A DNA stretch of 39,484 bases from CAYSFW01 sp964620675. GTDB lineage: Bacteria > Pseudomonadota > Gammaproteobacteria > UWMA-0217. Below, piece after piece: positions 1 through 6,895 of this stretch. The stretch's first letter is position 1. The number at the start of each line of letters is the position of its first letter. Location: assembly GCA_964620675.1 (NCBI GenBank), contig CAZUJU010000034.1:1-39484 (forward strand). Direction: 5' to 3'. A program made the translations under genes and the position numbers. Below the pieces are notes generated by a model, which did no database searches, was not told where the DNA came from, and saw nothing but the letters and a program-made list of their open reading frames with translations.

Positions 1-43
1 ATCACGCAATAAAAAATGGGCAGGGCGACAGGCATAGGGGTTT

Positions 44-118
44 CCAAACGCTGGCATCCGAGTTCAGGGGCGCCGCGCGGCTTTATCGCGCAGCGCCCCT
101 CGGAACGAACTGTTGGAC
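44..118 (-). other. attC-like recombination site (candidate)
   Basis: Read on the minus strand, this 75 bp stretch opens with GTCCAAC, which fits the attC R'' consensus RYYYAAC. It continues through AGTTCGTTCC into a long hairpin (AGGGGCGC...GCGCCCCT around a short AT-containing loop), then TGAACTCGG, and ends in CGTTTGG where a canonical site would have a GTTRRRY core. Length and imperfect dyad symmetry fit integron attC sites. A RelE-type remnant ends 17 bp upstream on the same strand, as a cassette gene would. The R' core is degenerate, so a plain terminator-like hairpin remains possible. No integrase gene is in the window. Confidence 0.4.
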
Positions 119-134
119 AATCCAACTTTATTCG

Positions 135-275
135 TTAGCTGCTCTTGTAGACCGCTGACCGATAGCCGATCTTTACGCCCATGACGACGAGCTCGTTTTC
201 GCGGATTTCATAGACAATTCGGTAGACGCCCTGCTTTCGGCCGACGATGATGCCAGGGCCTTTGACCAACGCGGC
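135..275 (-). pseudogene. RelE/ParE-family toxin, C-terminal remnant
   Basis: The minus-strand frame ending in TAA at 135-137 translates to a tail containing GVYRIVYEIRENELVV and GVKIGYRSAVYK. This is the hallmark C-terminal half of RelE-superfamily toxins (the YRxxYxI...V.V..hG.R..vY pattern). Only about 43 residues remain. The N-terminal half is missing, and the neighbouring sequence belongs to a DUF262 gene in another frame. No antitoxin partner is visible. It is a dead fragment, probably left by a rearrangement that joined it to the end of the DUF262 gene, and the attC-like site follows it on the same strand. The family call is fairly secure from the motif; the upstream limit is approximate. 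Confidence 0.6.
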
Positions 276-299
276 ATTATGTGTGCCAACAACGCCACT

Positions 300-1318
300 T
301 GAGCCGAAAACTGGATAGTCACCGTCGCGCCGTTATTCGTAGCGTGCTCTGCCTTGTCGCCGATCTCGGCAAAGATGGCGGCCAGCGGGACAAGCTGCGT
401 CTGGTAGGGCAGATCGAGCACGCGGTAAATCTGTTGCTGGCGCAGGAACTTAGCAGCTCGATCGAAGGCAGCGCTGACCGCTTCACGGTATTTCTTGTAG
501 GCGGCCGGCGGCAGGTCAAGCAAAGATTGGCAGGTGGCACGGACAGCTGGCCAGTCGCTTTCCTTCTTGGTGGGGTCTGCTATCGCCGCGAGGCGAAGTT
601 CCTTGGTGTGCAGTAGGGCGATGGCTTGCAGGAAGTCGGTCGAGGCCACGTTGGCCAATACGCCTCGCGCCTGTCCGGCAGCGCGGCCGAAGTTGGCGAG
701 TCGTTTCTGGATGCCGAGCTTGAGGTCAGGGTTGTCGGCCTTATCGTCGCCGAGCCAGTCGTCGCGCAGTTTGTGGCCCTGGGCGGCATACATGGCTGTG
801 AGCAGCTCAAAGGCATCAAGCGCCTTGCCGCCGGTGTTCACTTTCTCAAAGACAAGGCAAACGGCTTCGTGGGAGGTGTCGGCGCTAAGAGCGATGACGG
901 GAACCTGGTATTCGGCGAAGTTCTTGAGGACGTCGTTCTTGAACTGCTTGAAGACATCGCGCATCTCCGGCTTGCCTTTGGCGATCCAGTAGTCACCGAA
1001 CTCTTCCTGCCAGGTATCCCAGTTGAACGCCTGGTTCAGCGGGTACATGTGACTTTCATATTCGAGCTGGGCAGAGGACAGATCAAGTACGATGTCTTGG
1101 TCTAAGTTCTCCTTGATCTTTCGGTCTTCTGGCACCGCGAAGATCGCCGAGTCGCGGTCGGCCTCGGCATTCAGCGCCCTCTGTATGTCGATGTAGAATC
1201 ATCGTTTGACCAGACGCTTCTTGGCCGTAATGGTGGAGACAACATGGCGTCGCATGCAGCCCTGATAGAGCGAGGTCATGCGTTGCTGTCGATCGAGCAG
1301 GAGCTGCTCAGGCACATT
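300..1318 (-). pseudogene. DUF262 (GmrSD-type) protein, broken gene
   Basis: The minus-strand reading contains DUF262 family landmarks in order. First comes LLLDRQQRMTSLYQG, the family's DGQQR motif with the Gly replaced by Arg. FYIDIQRALN and VPEDR follow, then VFEKVNTGGKALDAFELL. DUF262 is the N-terminal nuclease-like/NTP-using part of GmrSD-type modification-dependent defence enzymes and their relatives. The gene is dead three ways: its 5' end is cut at about 1318 by a RAYT-element end, an in-frame TGA sits at 1200-1202 between KR and FYID, and the C-terminus loses similarity near 345, where sequence belonging to a RelE remnant begins. The longest open part runs from a GTG at 1135 to 173 (320 codons), but this is not an intact protein. 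Confidence 0.7.
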
Positions 1319-1816
1319 TACGGTGACAGTTTACTAAATATCCTATTTTACATCTTATTCCTTCTTCTTTGGCCCGCGTCTTTGAGGCTCTAGTGTCTTG
1401 CCGATCAATCTTTCCAACCTATCCCTCCACTCGTCGCAGCCCAAAGGCCGCCCTGTCGTCTCTGATTGCCGAATCCGTTTGAATCTTGCCTCATCGTCAG
1501 TAGAGTCTTCAAGGAGAGCAGCGAAGTCCCCATTGCGTTCAAGAATAGGCGAAGCGTTAACGAGTTTATCGTCCCTTTCCGAAAGGTGGGCAGCGACACT
1601 TGACCACGGCCAGTCTTGCGCTTGCCGCACAAGTTTTACGCGCACAGGATTCAGAGAAACGTAGCGCACTGCATTGAACAGATGGCCTTCATCCATCACA
1701 ACCGATCCAAAGCGCCTTTGCCATCAATGCCCAGTCGTTCTCATGCGTGCATTGATATAGCCTGTATAGCGTCGATGAGCATCGGCAAAACTGTCACGTA
1801 AGCCATCCTTGGCTGG
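1317..1816 (-). mobile_element. RAYT-type transposon, truncated copy 1
   Basis: Begins with the same terminal sequence (ACGGTGACAGTTTACTAA) as the complete copy at 3865-4615 and matches it for about 500 bp, perfectly so over roughly 1486-1816. It stops abruptly at 1816, where AT-rich sequence begins, so the transposase N-terminal half and the right terminal repeat are missing. The encoded transposase part (1355-1816) carries NAVRYVSLNPVRVKLV, typical of Y1/HUH REP-associated transposases. It has the same TGA (between GH and WQ) as copy 2. Its 3' third is open here, whereas copy 2 has a second stop. Its left end is what breaks the DUF262 gene. Confidence 0.75.
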
Positions 1817-1904
1817 CCGCTTTCTCCATGGCATATACCGCCTATACACAAATATAATCAGAAAAAATCGCTTACCGAATCGTCCACACGCCTAGTAAAA
1901 TTTG

Positions 1905-3491
1905 TTACTGCCTTCCATGCAAGCCGACTGCTTGCACCGCACTATCCGCCAACTCTAAACCTGCCTCTTCATACACATGAAACACCACATCAGCGCCATT
2001 TTTTTGCAAGATCGGTATTTCATCGGGGTACTCCACAATGGCTGCTATCTTTCCAGTAAAGCGATTACGGTCACGCAATTGCTGAATAGCGTATAAATTA
2101 CCATGGTGGCTGGGCATAGCTAATACGATGACTTTCACCTGTTCACTGGTCGTGAGTTTCTCCCAAAAATCAGAATCCACCGCATCACCAGCAATGACCT
2201 GATAGCCTTCCGCTTGTAAGCGCAGCACTTTGCTTTCATCATTGTCAATGCTCAGCACTCGCATACCGTACTCATCCGTTAAACGTTGATAAGCACTGCG
2301 CCCAATCTTGCCCATGCCCATAATCACCGCATCTGCCTTGCCAAGCTCAATGGGGCGATCCGCCACATGTAAGCGCTCCGGTAAGACAGTCGGTAATAAA
2401 CGATCTAGCCGGTGATAAATCGACTCGCTCATTACGTTTAAAGGTGAGGCCAGCACAAAACTAATAGCTACTGTTAAGGACAGCACCACCAGCCATTCTG
2501 CTGCAAACCAGCCTTGCGCCACCGCTAAAGCCGCGACAATCAAACCAAATTCCGAATAGTTACTCAAACTCAAAGTGGCCAAGGTTGAAGTACGATTGCG
2601 CAAGCGGAATCCACTAAAAATCAGCAAAAATAGAATACTTTTAATCGGCACCAATAGCAGCAATAGCAGCGCAAGACCCAGCAAATCCCAAGTGGGTAAA
2701 GCAATTAGACCAATCGATAGAAAAAAGCCAACCAATAATAGCTCTTTCATATAAAACAAGGATTTCGCTAATTGATTAGCCGCAGCATGGGGTGCAAGCA
2801 GCATGCCAATAATTAATGCTCCCAAATCCCCTTTCAGACCCAAAGCATCGAATAAAGCATAGCCCACACCTAAAGCAAGCAAAACACCGAATAAAATCTG
2901 CATCTCGCCATAGCCGACTTTTCCCAATAAATAGCGCAATAAGGGTGCAGCAGGAATTAATAAAAACAGTAATAATGCCCAGGGGCTTGGAATCGCGCCT
3001 GTTGAAACCGTGAGGAACAAGACTGCAAAAATGTCCTGCATAATCAGCACGCCAATCGCTAAGCGTCCATAAAACGATTGCGACTCACTACGCTCTTCAA
3101 GGACTTTGACCGCAAACACAGTACTAGAGAAAGACAGCGCAAACGACAAAAGTAACAAGGTTTGCCAACCGCTACCTTGCAATAAAGCGATACCCGTTAA
3201 TTTAAACAGCGATAATAATGAAATAAGTAAGGTGCTAGATAACACCATGTGCAGCGTCGCACCCGCCCACACCTCACCCCGCAACAAGGTGCGTATATCC
3301 AGCTTTAAACCAATGGTGAACAGCAATAAGGTGACTCCTAAGTTGGCAATAGTCTCCAACGTAGGATTCAGCTCAAAGCCCAAGAAATTTAGCGCAAAAC
3401 CTGCGACTAAAAAGCCCACCAAAGGTGGCAGGCGTAACAACATCGCCCCCAGCCCACCTAAAAACGCCGCAGCAATATAAGCAATATCCAC
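1905..3491 (-). CDS. Kef-type cation:proton antiporter (CPA2) with RCK domain
   Basis: A 528-residue protein. The first ~370 residues are about 12 hydrophobic segments of the Na+/H+ exchanger (CPA2) fold, including LLLFTIGLKLD and SFSSTVFAVKVLEERSE, both typical of KefB/YbaL-like proteins. A cytoplasmic TrkA-N/RCK nucleotide-binding domain follows (VIMGMGKIGRSAYQRL, then IDND and AGDAVD). Family members exchange K+ or Na+ for protons at the inner membrane, gated by NAD(H) or thiols through the RCK domain. Start codon is ATG at 3491. The gene is strongly AT-rich compared with the ~62% GC genome around it and sits between two transposon copies, so recent transfer or a chimeric assembly join is likely. 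Ion specificity cannot be read from the sequence. Confidence 0.85.
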   Translation of the reverse strand: MDIAYIAAAFLGGLGAMLLRLPPLVGFLVAGFALNFLGFELNPTLETIANLGVTLLLFTIGLKLDIRTLLRGEVWAGATLHMVLSSTLLISLLSLFKLTGIALLQGSGWQTLLLLSFALSFSSTVFAVKVLEERSESQSFYGRLAIGVLIMQDIFAVLFLTVSTGAIPSPWALLLFLLIPAAPLLRYLLGKVGYGEMQILFGVLLALGVGYALFDALGLKGDLGALIIGMLLAPHAAANQLAKSLFYMKELLLVGFFLSIGLIALPTWDLLGLALLLLLLVPIKSILFLLIFSGFRLRNRTSTLATLSLSNYSEFGLIVAALAVAQGWFAAEWLVVLSLTVAISFVLASPLNVMSESIYHRLDRLLPTVLPERLHVADRPIELGKADAVIMGMGKIGRSAYQRLTDEYGMRVLSIDNDESKVLRLQAEGYQVIAGDAVDSDFWEKLTTSEQVKVIVLAMPSHHGNLYAIQQLRDRNRFTGKIAAIVEYPDEIPILQKNGADVVFHVYEEAGLELADSAVQAVGLHGRQ

Positions 3492-3506
3492 GAAAAAGCC
3501 CTCTTC

Positions 3507-3731
3507 CTATTGTACTTGTTGATCCGTTCCTATCGTGCTCGCCATCGCCTGCTCACAAAGTTTGCAGTCTAACTGCGCACCCAACATATTACTGCGTCCT
3601 GCTTCCGTTAGCACCCAAGGCCGCTCAAACCAAGGAGGCCGATGGCGCACATGTTGATTGTGCCCACAAGCCAACTCGGCCACCCAGTGTCGCTCATCAT
3701 CTCGATGAAACCCGATAATCGCCTGCTTCAT
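3507..3731 (-). CDS. DUF3565 family protein
   Basis: A 74-residue protein matching the DUF3565 family, recognised from WVAELACGHNQHVRHRPPW and a C-terminal CKLCE. The conserved Cys and His residues (CGHxQHxRH and CxxC) suggest a small metal-binding fold; the family has no established function. It lies 15 bp upstream of the Kef-type gene on the same strand, so the two may be co-transcribed. It shares that gene's AT-rich composition and belongs to the same foreign block. Confidence 0.75.
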   Translation of the reverse strand: MKQAIIGFHRDDERHWVAELACGHNQHVRHRPPWFERPWVLTEAGRSNMLGAQLDCKLCEQAMASTIGTDQQVQ

Positions 3732-3761
3732 GCAAAACCCAATTCATCAACGCTCAACAGC

Positions 3762-3856
3762 TTAAGCAAGCTGTACCACCCGTGCCTGCTGACACAACGG
3801 ATAAGTCGCAATAATCTCAGCAATCGCTTCAGACATAGCTCGAACCTGAATTCCTC
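3762..3856 (-). pseudogene. C-terminal gene remnant next to RAYT copy 2
   Basis: The minus-strand frame ending at TAA 3762-3764 reads about 30 residues (GIQVRAMSEAIAEIIATYP, then QQARVVQLA) before meeting an in-frame TGA close to the transposon edge. It looks like the tail of a gene whose 5' part was lost at the element boundary. The family is not recognised. It could equally be non-coding spacer upstream of the DUF3565 gene. Confidence 0.25.
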
Positions 3857-3864
3857 AGTTGCGC

Positions 3865-4615
3865 AATTACGGTGACAGTTTACTAATTATACTGTCTAAC
3901 ATCGTGTTCCCTCGTCTTTGGCCCGCGTTTTTGAGGCTTTAGTGTCTTGCCGATCAATCTTTCCAACCTATCCCTCCACTCGTCGCTGCCCAAAGGTCAC
4001 CCTGTCGTCTCTGATTGCCGTAGGCGTTTGAATCTTGCCTCATCGTCAGTAGAGTCTTCAAGGAGAGCAGCGAAGTCCCCATTGCGTTCAAGAATAGGCG
4101 AAGCGTTAACGAGTTTATCGTCCCTTTCCGAAAGGTGGGCAGCGACACTTGACCACGGCCAGTCTTGCGCTTGCCGCACAAGTTTTACGCGCACAGGATT
4201 CAGAGAAACGTAGCGCACTGCATTGAACAGATGGCCTTCATCCATCACAACCGATCCAAAGCGCCTTTGCCATCAATGCCCAGTCGTTCTCATGCGTGCA
4301 TTGATATAGCCTGTATAGCGTCGATGAGCATCGGCAAAACTGTCACGTAAGCCATCCTTGGCTGACGGCACGGCGATAAGGTGGACATGGTTGGGCATGA
4401 GGCAGTAGCACCCGATATCGGTCTTGGCCTTAATGGCCGCCTCGCTGAGCAAGTCGATATAAAGCCTGTAGTCTTCGTCCTCAAAGAAGACTCGATTTCG
4501 CCGGTTTCCACGCTGGGTAACGTGGTGAGGATGACCAGGAACAACGATACGGGGTAAGCGAGACATGCGCCAACAGTGGCACAATTACGTTATTTAGTGA
4601 ACTGTCACCGTAATT
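3865..4615 (-). mobile_element. RAYT-type transposon, complete copy 2
   Basis: A 751 bp element with terminal inverted repeats of about 22 bp and one mismatch: the left end begins AATTACGGTGACAGTT and the right end closes with AACTGTCACCGTAATT. It encodes one Y1/HUH-type transposase on the minus strand (see 3883-4566). The left-end sequence is shared with truncated copy 1 at 1317. No obvious flanking target duplication is visible. Confidence 0.8.
3883..4566 (-). pseudogene. REP-associated tyrosine transposase (Y1_Tnp/HUH), decayed
   Basis: From ATG at 4566 the reading gives SRLPRIVVPGHPHHVTQRGN, then YCLMPNHVHLIAV (HUH motif HVH), then RRYTGYINARM with the likely catalytic Tyr, and finally FNAVRYVSLNPVRVKLV. 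This is the domain order of REP-associated tyrosine transposases. Conceptual length is about 227 residues, as expected for the family. Two in-frame TGA codons break it: 4273-4275, between GH and WQRRFGS where family members read GHLWQ(G)RF, and 3997-3999, where copy 1 has an Arg codon. The element is therefore presumably immobile unless supplied in trans or unless TGA is read through. Confidence 0.75.
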
Positions 4616-4665
4616 CCAACAACCGCAGTGCCTTGCGATCGTTGGCTTCAGGAGCCTGATTCGAA

Positions 4666-5088
4666 CTAACCGCTGCTGTCGCTCGCCTGCATGACCTGTC
4701 GAGCAAACTGCTGGAAGTTCTGCAAATGTCTGCTGCCGATGGCAAACACGATTGCCCAATCGATCTCGTCATAGTCATGCACGGCGACATTGCGGAAACC
4801 AACCGCTTTCTTCATGCTCGTTGCCGTGCCTTCGTCGATGACGTTCAGCTTTTCCAAGATGGTGAATGATTCGCCCATCGTCGCCGGGGCGGCTTCGGGC
4901 GAATCGGCGATGATATGGGTGGCTATGTCCACGCACAATTGCACCGCGCGCGTGAGATTCAGGACCACGATATCCTGAATGTCAGGATCGTCGCTCAAGG
5001 TCTGAACATCGGCCGGGAGTCTGCTCTCAACGCGCAGGACGCAGCGGCGCAGGGATTCCAGTTTCTGTGCGATTAGCTGTTGATCCAC
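4666..5088 (-). CDS. hepT: HepT-like HEPN ribonuclease toxin
   Basis: A 140-residue all-helical protein of the DUF86/HepT family. The HEPN active-site motif RX4HXY is visible as RNVAVHDY (R99, H104, Y106). In characterised HepT-MntA systems this RNase cleaves RNA, and its motif Tyr is AMPylated by the MntA antitoxin to silence it. The start is GTG at 5088 with GGAGAG about 7 nt upstream, inside the mntA 3' end (16 bp overlap), indicating translational coupling. It sits at the edge of a mobile-element region, in line with a plasmid- or island-borne toxin-antitoxin system. Confidence 0.85.
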   Translation of the reverse strand: MDQQLIAQKLESLRRCVLRVESRLPADVQTLSDDPDIQDIVVLNLTRAVQLCVDIATHIIADSPEAAPATMGESFTILEKLNVIDEGTATSMKKAVGFRNVAVHDYDEIDWAIVFAIGSRHLQNFQQFARQVMQASDSSG

Positions 5089-5459
5089 GCGTCTCTCCGG
5101 GCTTTCAGGATGCGATCGCGATAGGGGAGGAAATCCGCGACGTCCCGTAGGTGTTTCGCCAGCAGTTTGCCGTGGGCGGTGCTGTTGCCGAGGATGCGTT
5201 TGCCCTTGAAGATCTGCCCCAGCAGGGGTTCGCCCGCCATGCGCAAGTCCACCAGGTCGACCGGACGACCAAAGGCTTCCGCGAGACTGGCGATGAGCGC
5301 CGTTTTCAGGCTGGTATCCAGCGGTTTGTCGGCTTGAACCGCAAGATCGAGGTCACTTTCTGGCGTCGCTCGGCCACTGGCCAGCGAACCGAACAGAATA
5401 GCCAGTTCGATTTGCGGGTATCGCGCGAGAATTTTTTCCAATTCCTGCTCGAACTGCAC
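5073..5459 (-). CDS. mntA: MntA-type minimal nucleotidyltransferase antitoxin
   Basis: A 128-residue minimal nucleotidyltransferase. The signature GS-X10-DXD is present as GSLASGRATPESDLD (G24-S25, D36, D38), with a further acidic patch at VDLVDL for the third catalytic Asp. MntA antitoxins transfer AMP from ATP to the HepT active-site tyrosine. The GTG start at 5459 is preceded by GGAGGG at a spacing of about 8 nt. It is the first gene of a two-gene operon with hepT and is divergent from the DUF2200 gene at 5625. Confidence 0.85.
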   Translation of the reverse strand: MQFEQELEKILARYPQIELAILFGSLASGRATPESDLDLAVQADKPLDTSLKTALIASLAEAFGRPVDLVDLRMAGEPLLGQIFKGKRILGNSTAHGKLLAKHLRDVADFLPYRDRILKARRDAWINS

Positions 5460-5624
5460 TGCGTGAACCCTCCAACCACCTCGGGTGTCGATCGCCCGAG
5501 TCTAGCGTAACCCCCGTCACCACGCATGCCTTGCTGGAGTTTCCAGACTGGCTCGCGAAGCACCCATGTTGGCAGCGTGCGTCGGCCCACGGCGCACCGA
5601 CCCGCGACGACTAACGGAGCCTCG

Positions 5625-5972
5625 ATGTCTGAACACCGCATCTTCTCCACCCGCGTCGCCAGTGTGTACCCGCTCTACGTTCAGAAGGCGGAGCGCAAAG
5701 GTCGTACGAAGGACGAGGTCGATCGGATCATCCGCTGGTTGACGGGGTACACCGACGACGAGTTGCTACACAAGCTGCAAGCGGGGAGCGATTTCAGGGC
5801 CTTTTTCGGCGAGGCGCCTGCCTTGAATCCCAACTGCGCGTTGATCAAAGGCGTTGTGTGTGGTGTCCGCGTCGAGAACGTGGAAGATCCGCTGATGCGG
5901 AAGATTCGCTACCTGGACAAACTGATCGACGAGCTGGCCAAAGGCAAGGCGATGGAGAAGATCCTGCGGTGA
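5625..5972 (+). CDS. DUF2200 family protein
   Basis: A 115-residue protein recognised as DUF2200 by RVASVYPLYVQKAERKGRTK near the N-terminus, then IIRWLTGY and KGVVCGVRVENVEDPLMRKI. The family is widespread as a stand-alone small cytoplasmic protein of unknown function. ATG at 5625 is preceded by GGAG. The gene runs divergently from mntA, leaving about 165 bp that should hold both promoters. Nothing in the sequence indicates a mechanism. Confidence 0.8.
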   Translation: MSEHRIFSTRVASVYPLYVQKAERKGRTKDEVDRIIRWLTGYTDDELLHKLQAGSDFRAFFGEAPALNPNCALIKGVVCGVRVENVEDPLMRKIRYLDKLIDELAKGKAMEKILR

Positions 5973-6066
5973 TGAGTGGTTTCAGATGCGCGGGCGCGAC
6001 GAGCTTGATACCCCGACCGCCTGCTTGCAGATCAGGTTCAGGCGCCGGTTTCTCCGACCTCAAGTT

Positions 6067-6579
6067 TCAGCGCCTTGGGTAATTGGCCCGGTCGGGAATC
6101 AGGTTTCGGATGCCTCCTTTTGGATTTTCTACATCCCCTTTGTAACGGGGCAGGACAATCACATGTAAGTGATCGATGCTCCTTCCAGCCTCGCGGCCGT
6201 CATTGTTACCTACCGTATAGGCGTCCGGTTTGTCACCCAGAAAAGGCAGCCCCAATGCGACTTCCACGTGGTCCATGGGCCGGTCGCTCAGGTCTTCCCT
6301 GGTCATCATGCTGCGGTAAAGTTGCGCGAAGTCGGTGGCCTCTATCGCGGCCTTGACGCCATGGAGCGCATCGAAATAATCGCCTTGCTCGTCTGCGTTC
6401 AATTCGAAAATGGATGCGACATGGCGCTTGGGAATGATCAAGGCGTGCCCCGGGTTGACCGGGTGGGTATCGAAAATGCCCACGAACGACCGGTTCTCGA
6501 AAATGAACGGGTCGGCCTGGCCGCTTGAAACCTTGCAGAAATAACAGTTCTGTTCGGATGGGGTACTGGACATAGTCAT
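6067..6579 (-). CDS. HIT-family protein (nucleotide hydrolase/transferase)
   Basis: A 170-residue histidine-triad superfamily protein: CYFC near residues 12-15 (a possible zinc knuckle pair), FDTHPVNPGHALIIPKRHV in the middle, and HLHVIVLPRY near the C-terminus. The canonical triad is HxHxHxx; here the first two His are kept and the third is Ile. HIT proteins hydrolyse or transfer nucleotidyl groups (Ap4A, AMP-lysine, adenylyl sulfate), so the missing third His may alter activity. ATG at 6579 was chosen; a second in-frame ATG lies two codons later. It stands alone on the minus strand. Confidence 0.8.
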   Translation of the reverse strand: MTMSSTPSEQNCYFCKVSSGQADPFIFENRSFVGIFDTHPVNPGHALIIPKRHVASIFELNADEQGDYFDALHGVKAAIEATDFAQLYRSMMTREDLSDRPMDHVEVALGLPFLGDKPDAYTVGNNDGREAGRSIDHLHVIVLPRYKGDVENPKGGIRNLIPDRANYPRR

Positions 6580-6895
6580 TGCTCTTGCTTGGAATTGGAC
6601 ATTAGCCAGGTTTGACTCGGGGGTCAGGTCCGCACCACCAACACCCCCCTCCTCTCGCTCCGGATTGGCACATATACGCTTGCCGTTAGCATTGGCGCCA
6701 GCAGGCTATTCATGTCGCGCGCCGAGATCAAGTCGAACGCGCAGTCGAAGGCCAGAACGGCACGAACGCCCTTTGGCTTGATGCAGGTATTCTATCCCGG
6801 CGCGGTCGCTGCGCCGAAAATCAACCCGCTTGCCGGCGGGGCTATGAGTCTTCGCCCGATCAGCGTTGGTACTTTTAAATGAAGGTTGACATCAG
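6580..6895. other. Intergenic region between HIT gene and msr gene
   Basis: The region separates divergent genes. One 56-codon plus-strand reading frame (6712-6882) has no convincing ribosome site or recognisable motif. No RNA gene or strong hairpin was seen. Confidence 0.4.

Larger units (their letters stand above)
1817..3864. other. AT-rich foreign block between two RAYT copies
   Basis: About 2 kb of conspicuously AT-richer DNA (many AAT, TTA and TAA-rich codons) is bounded on the left by truncated RAYT copy 1 and on the right by complete copy 2. It holds a Kef-type antiporter and a DUF3565 gene on the minus strand. The composition break coincides with the element edges on both sides. It could be horizontally acquired DNA or an assembly join mediated by the 330 bp perfect repeat. 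Confidence 0.65.

Noticed and set aside
6712..6882. 56-codon plus-strand frame before the msr gene
   Set aside because: No convincing ribosome site, no motif, low-complexity composition; treated as chance.
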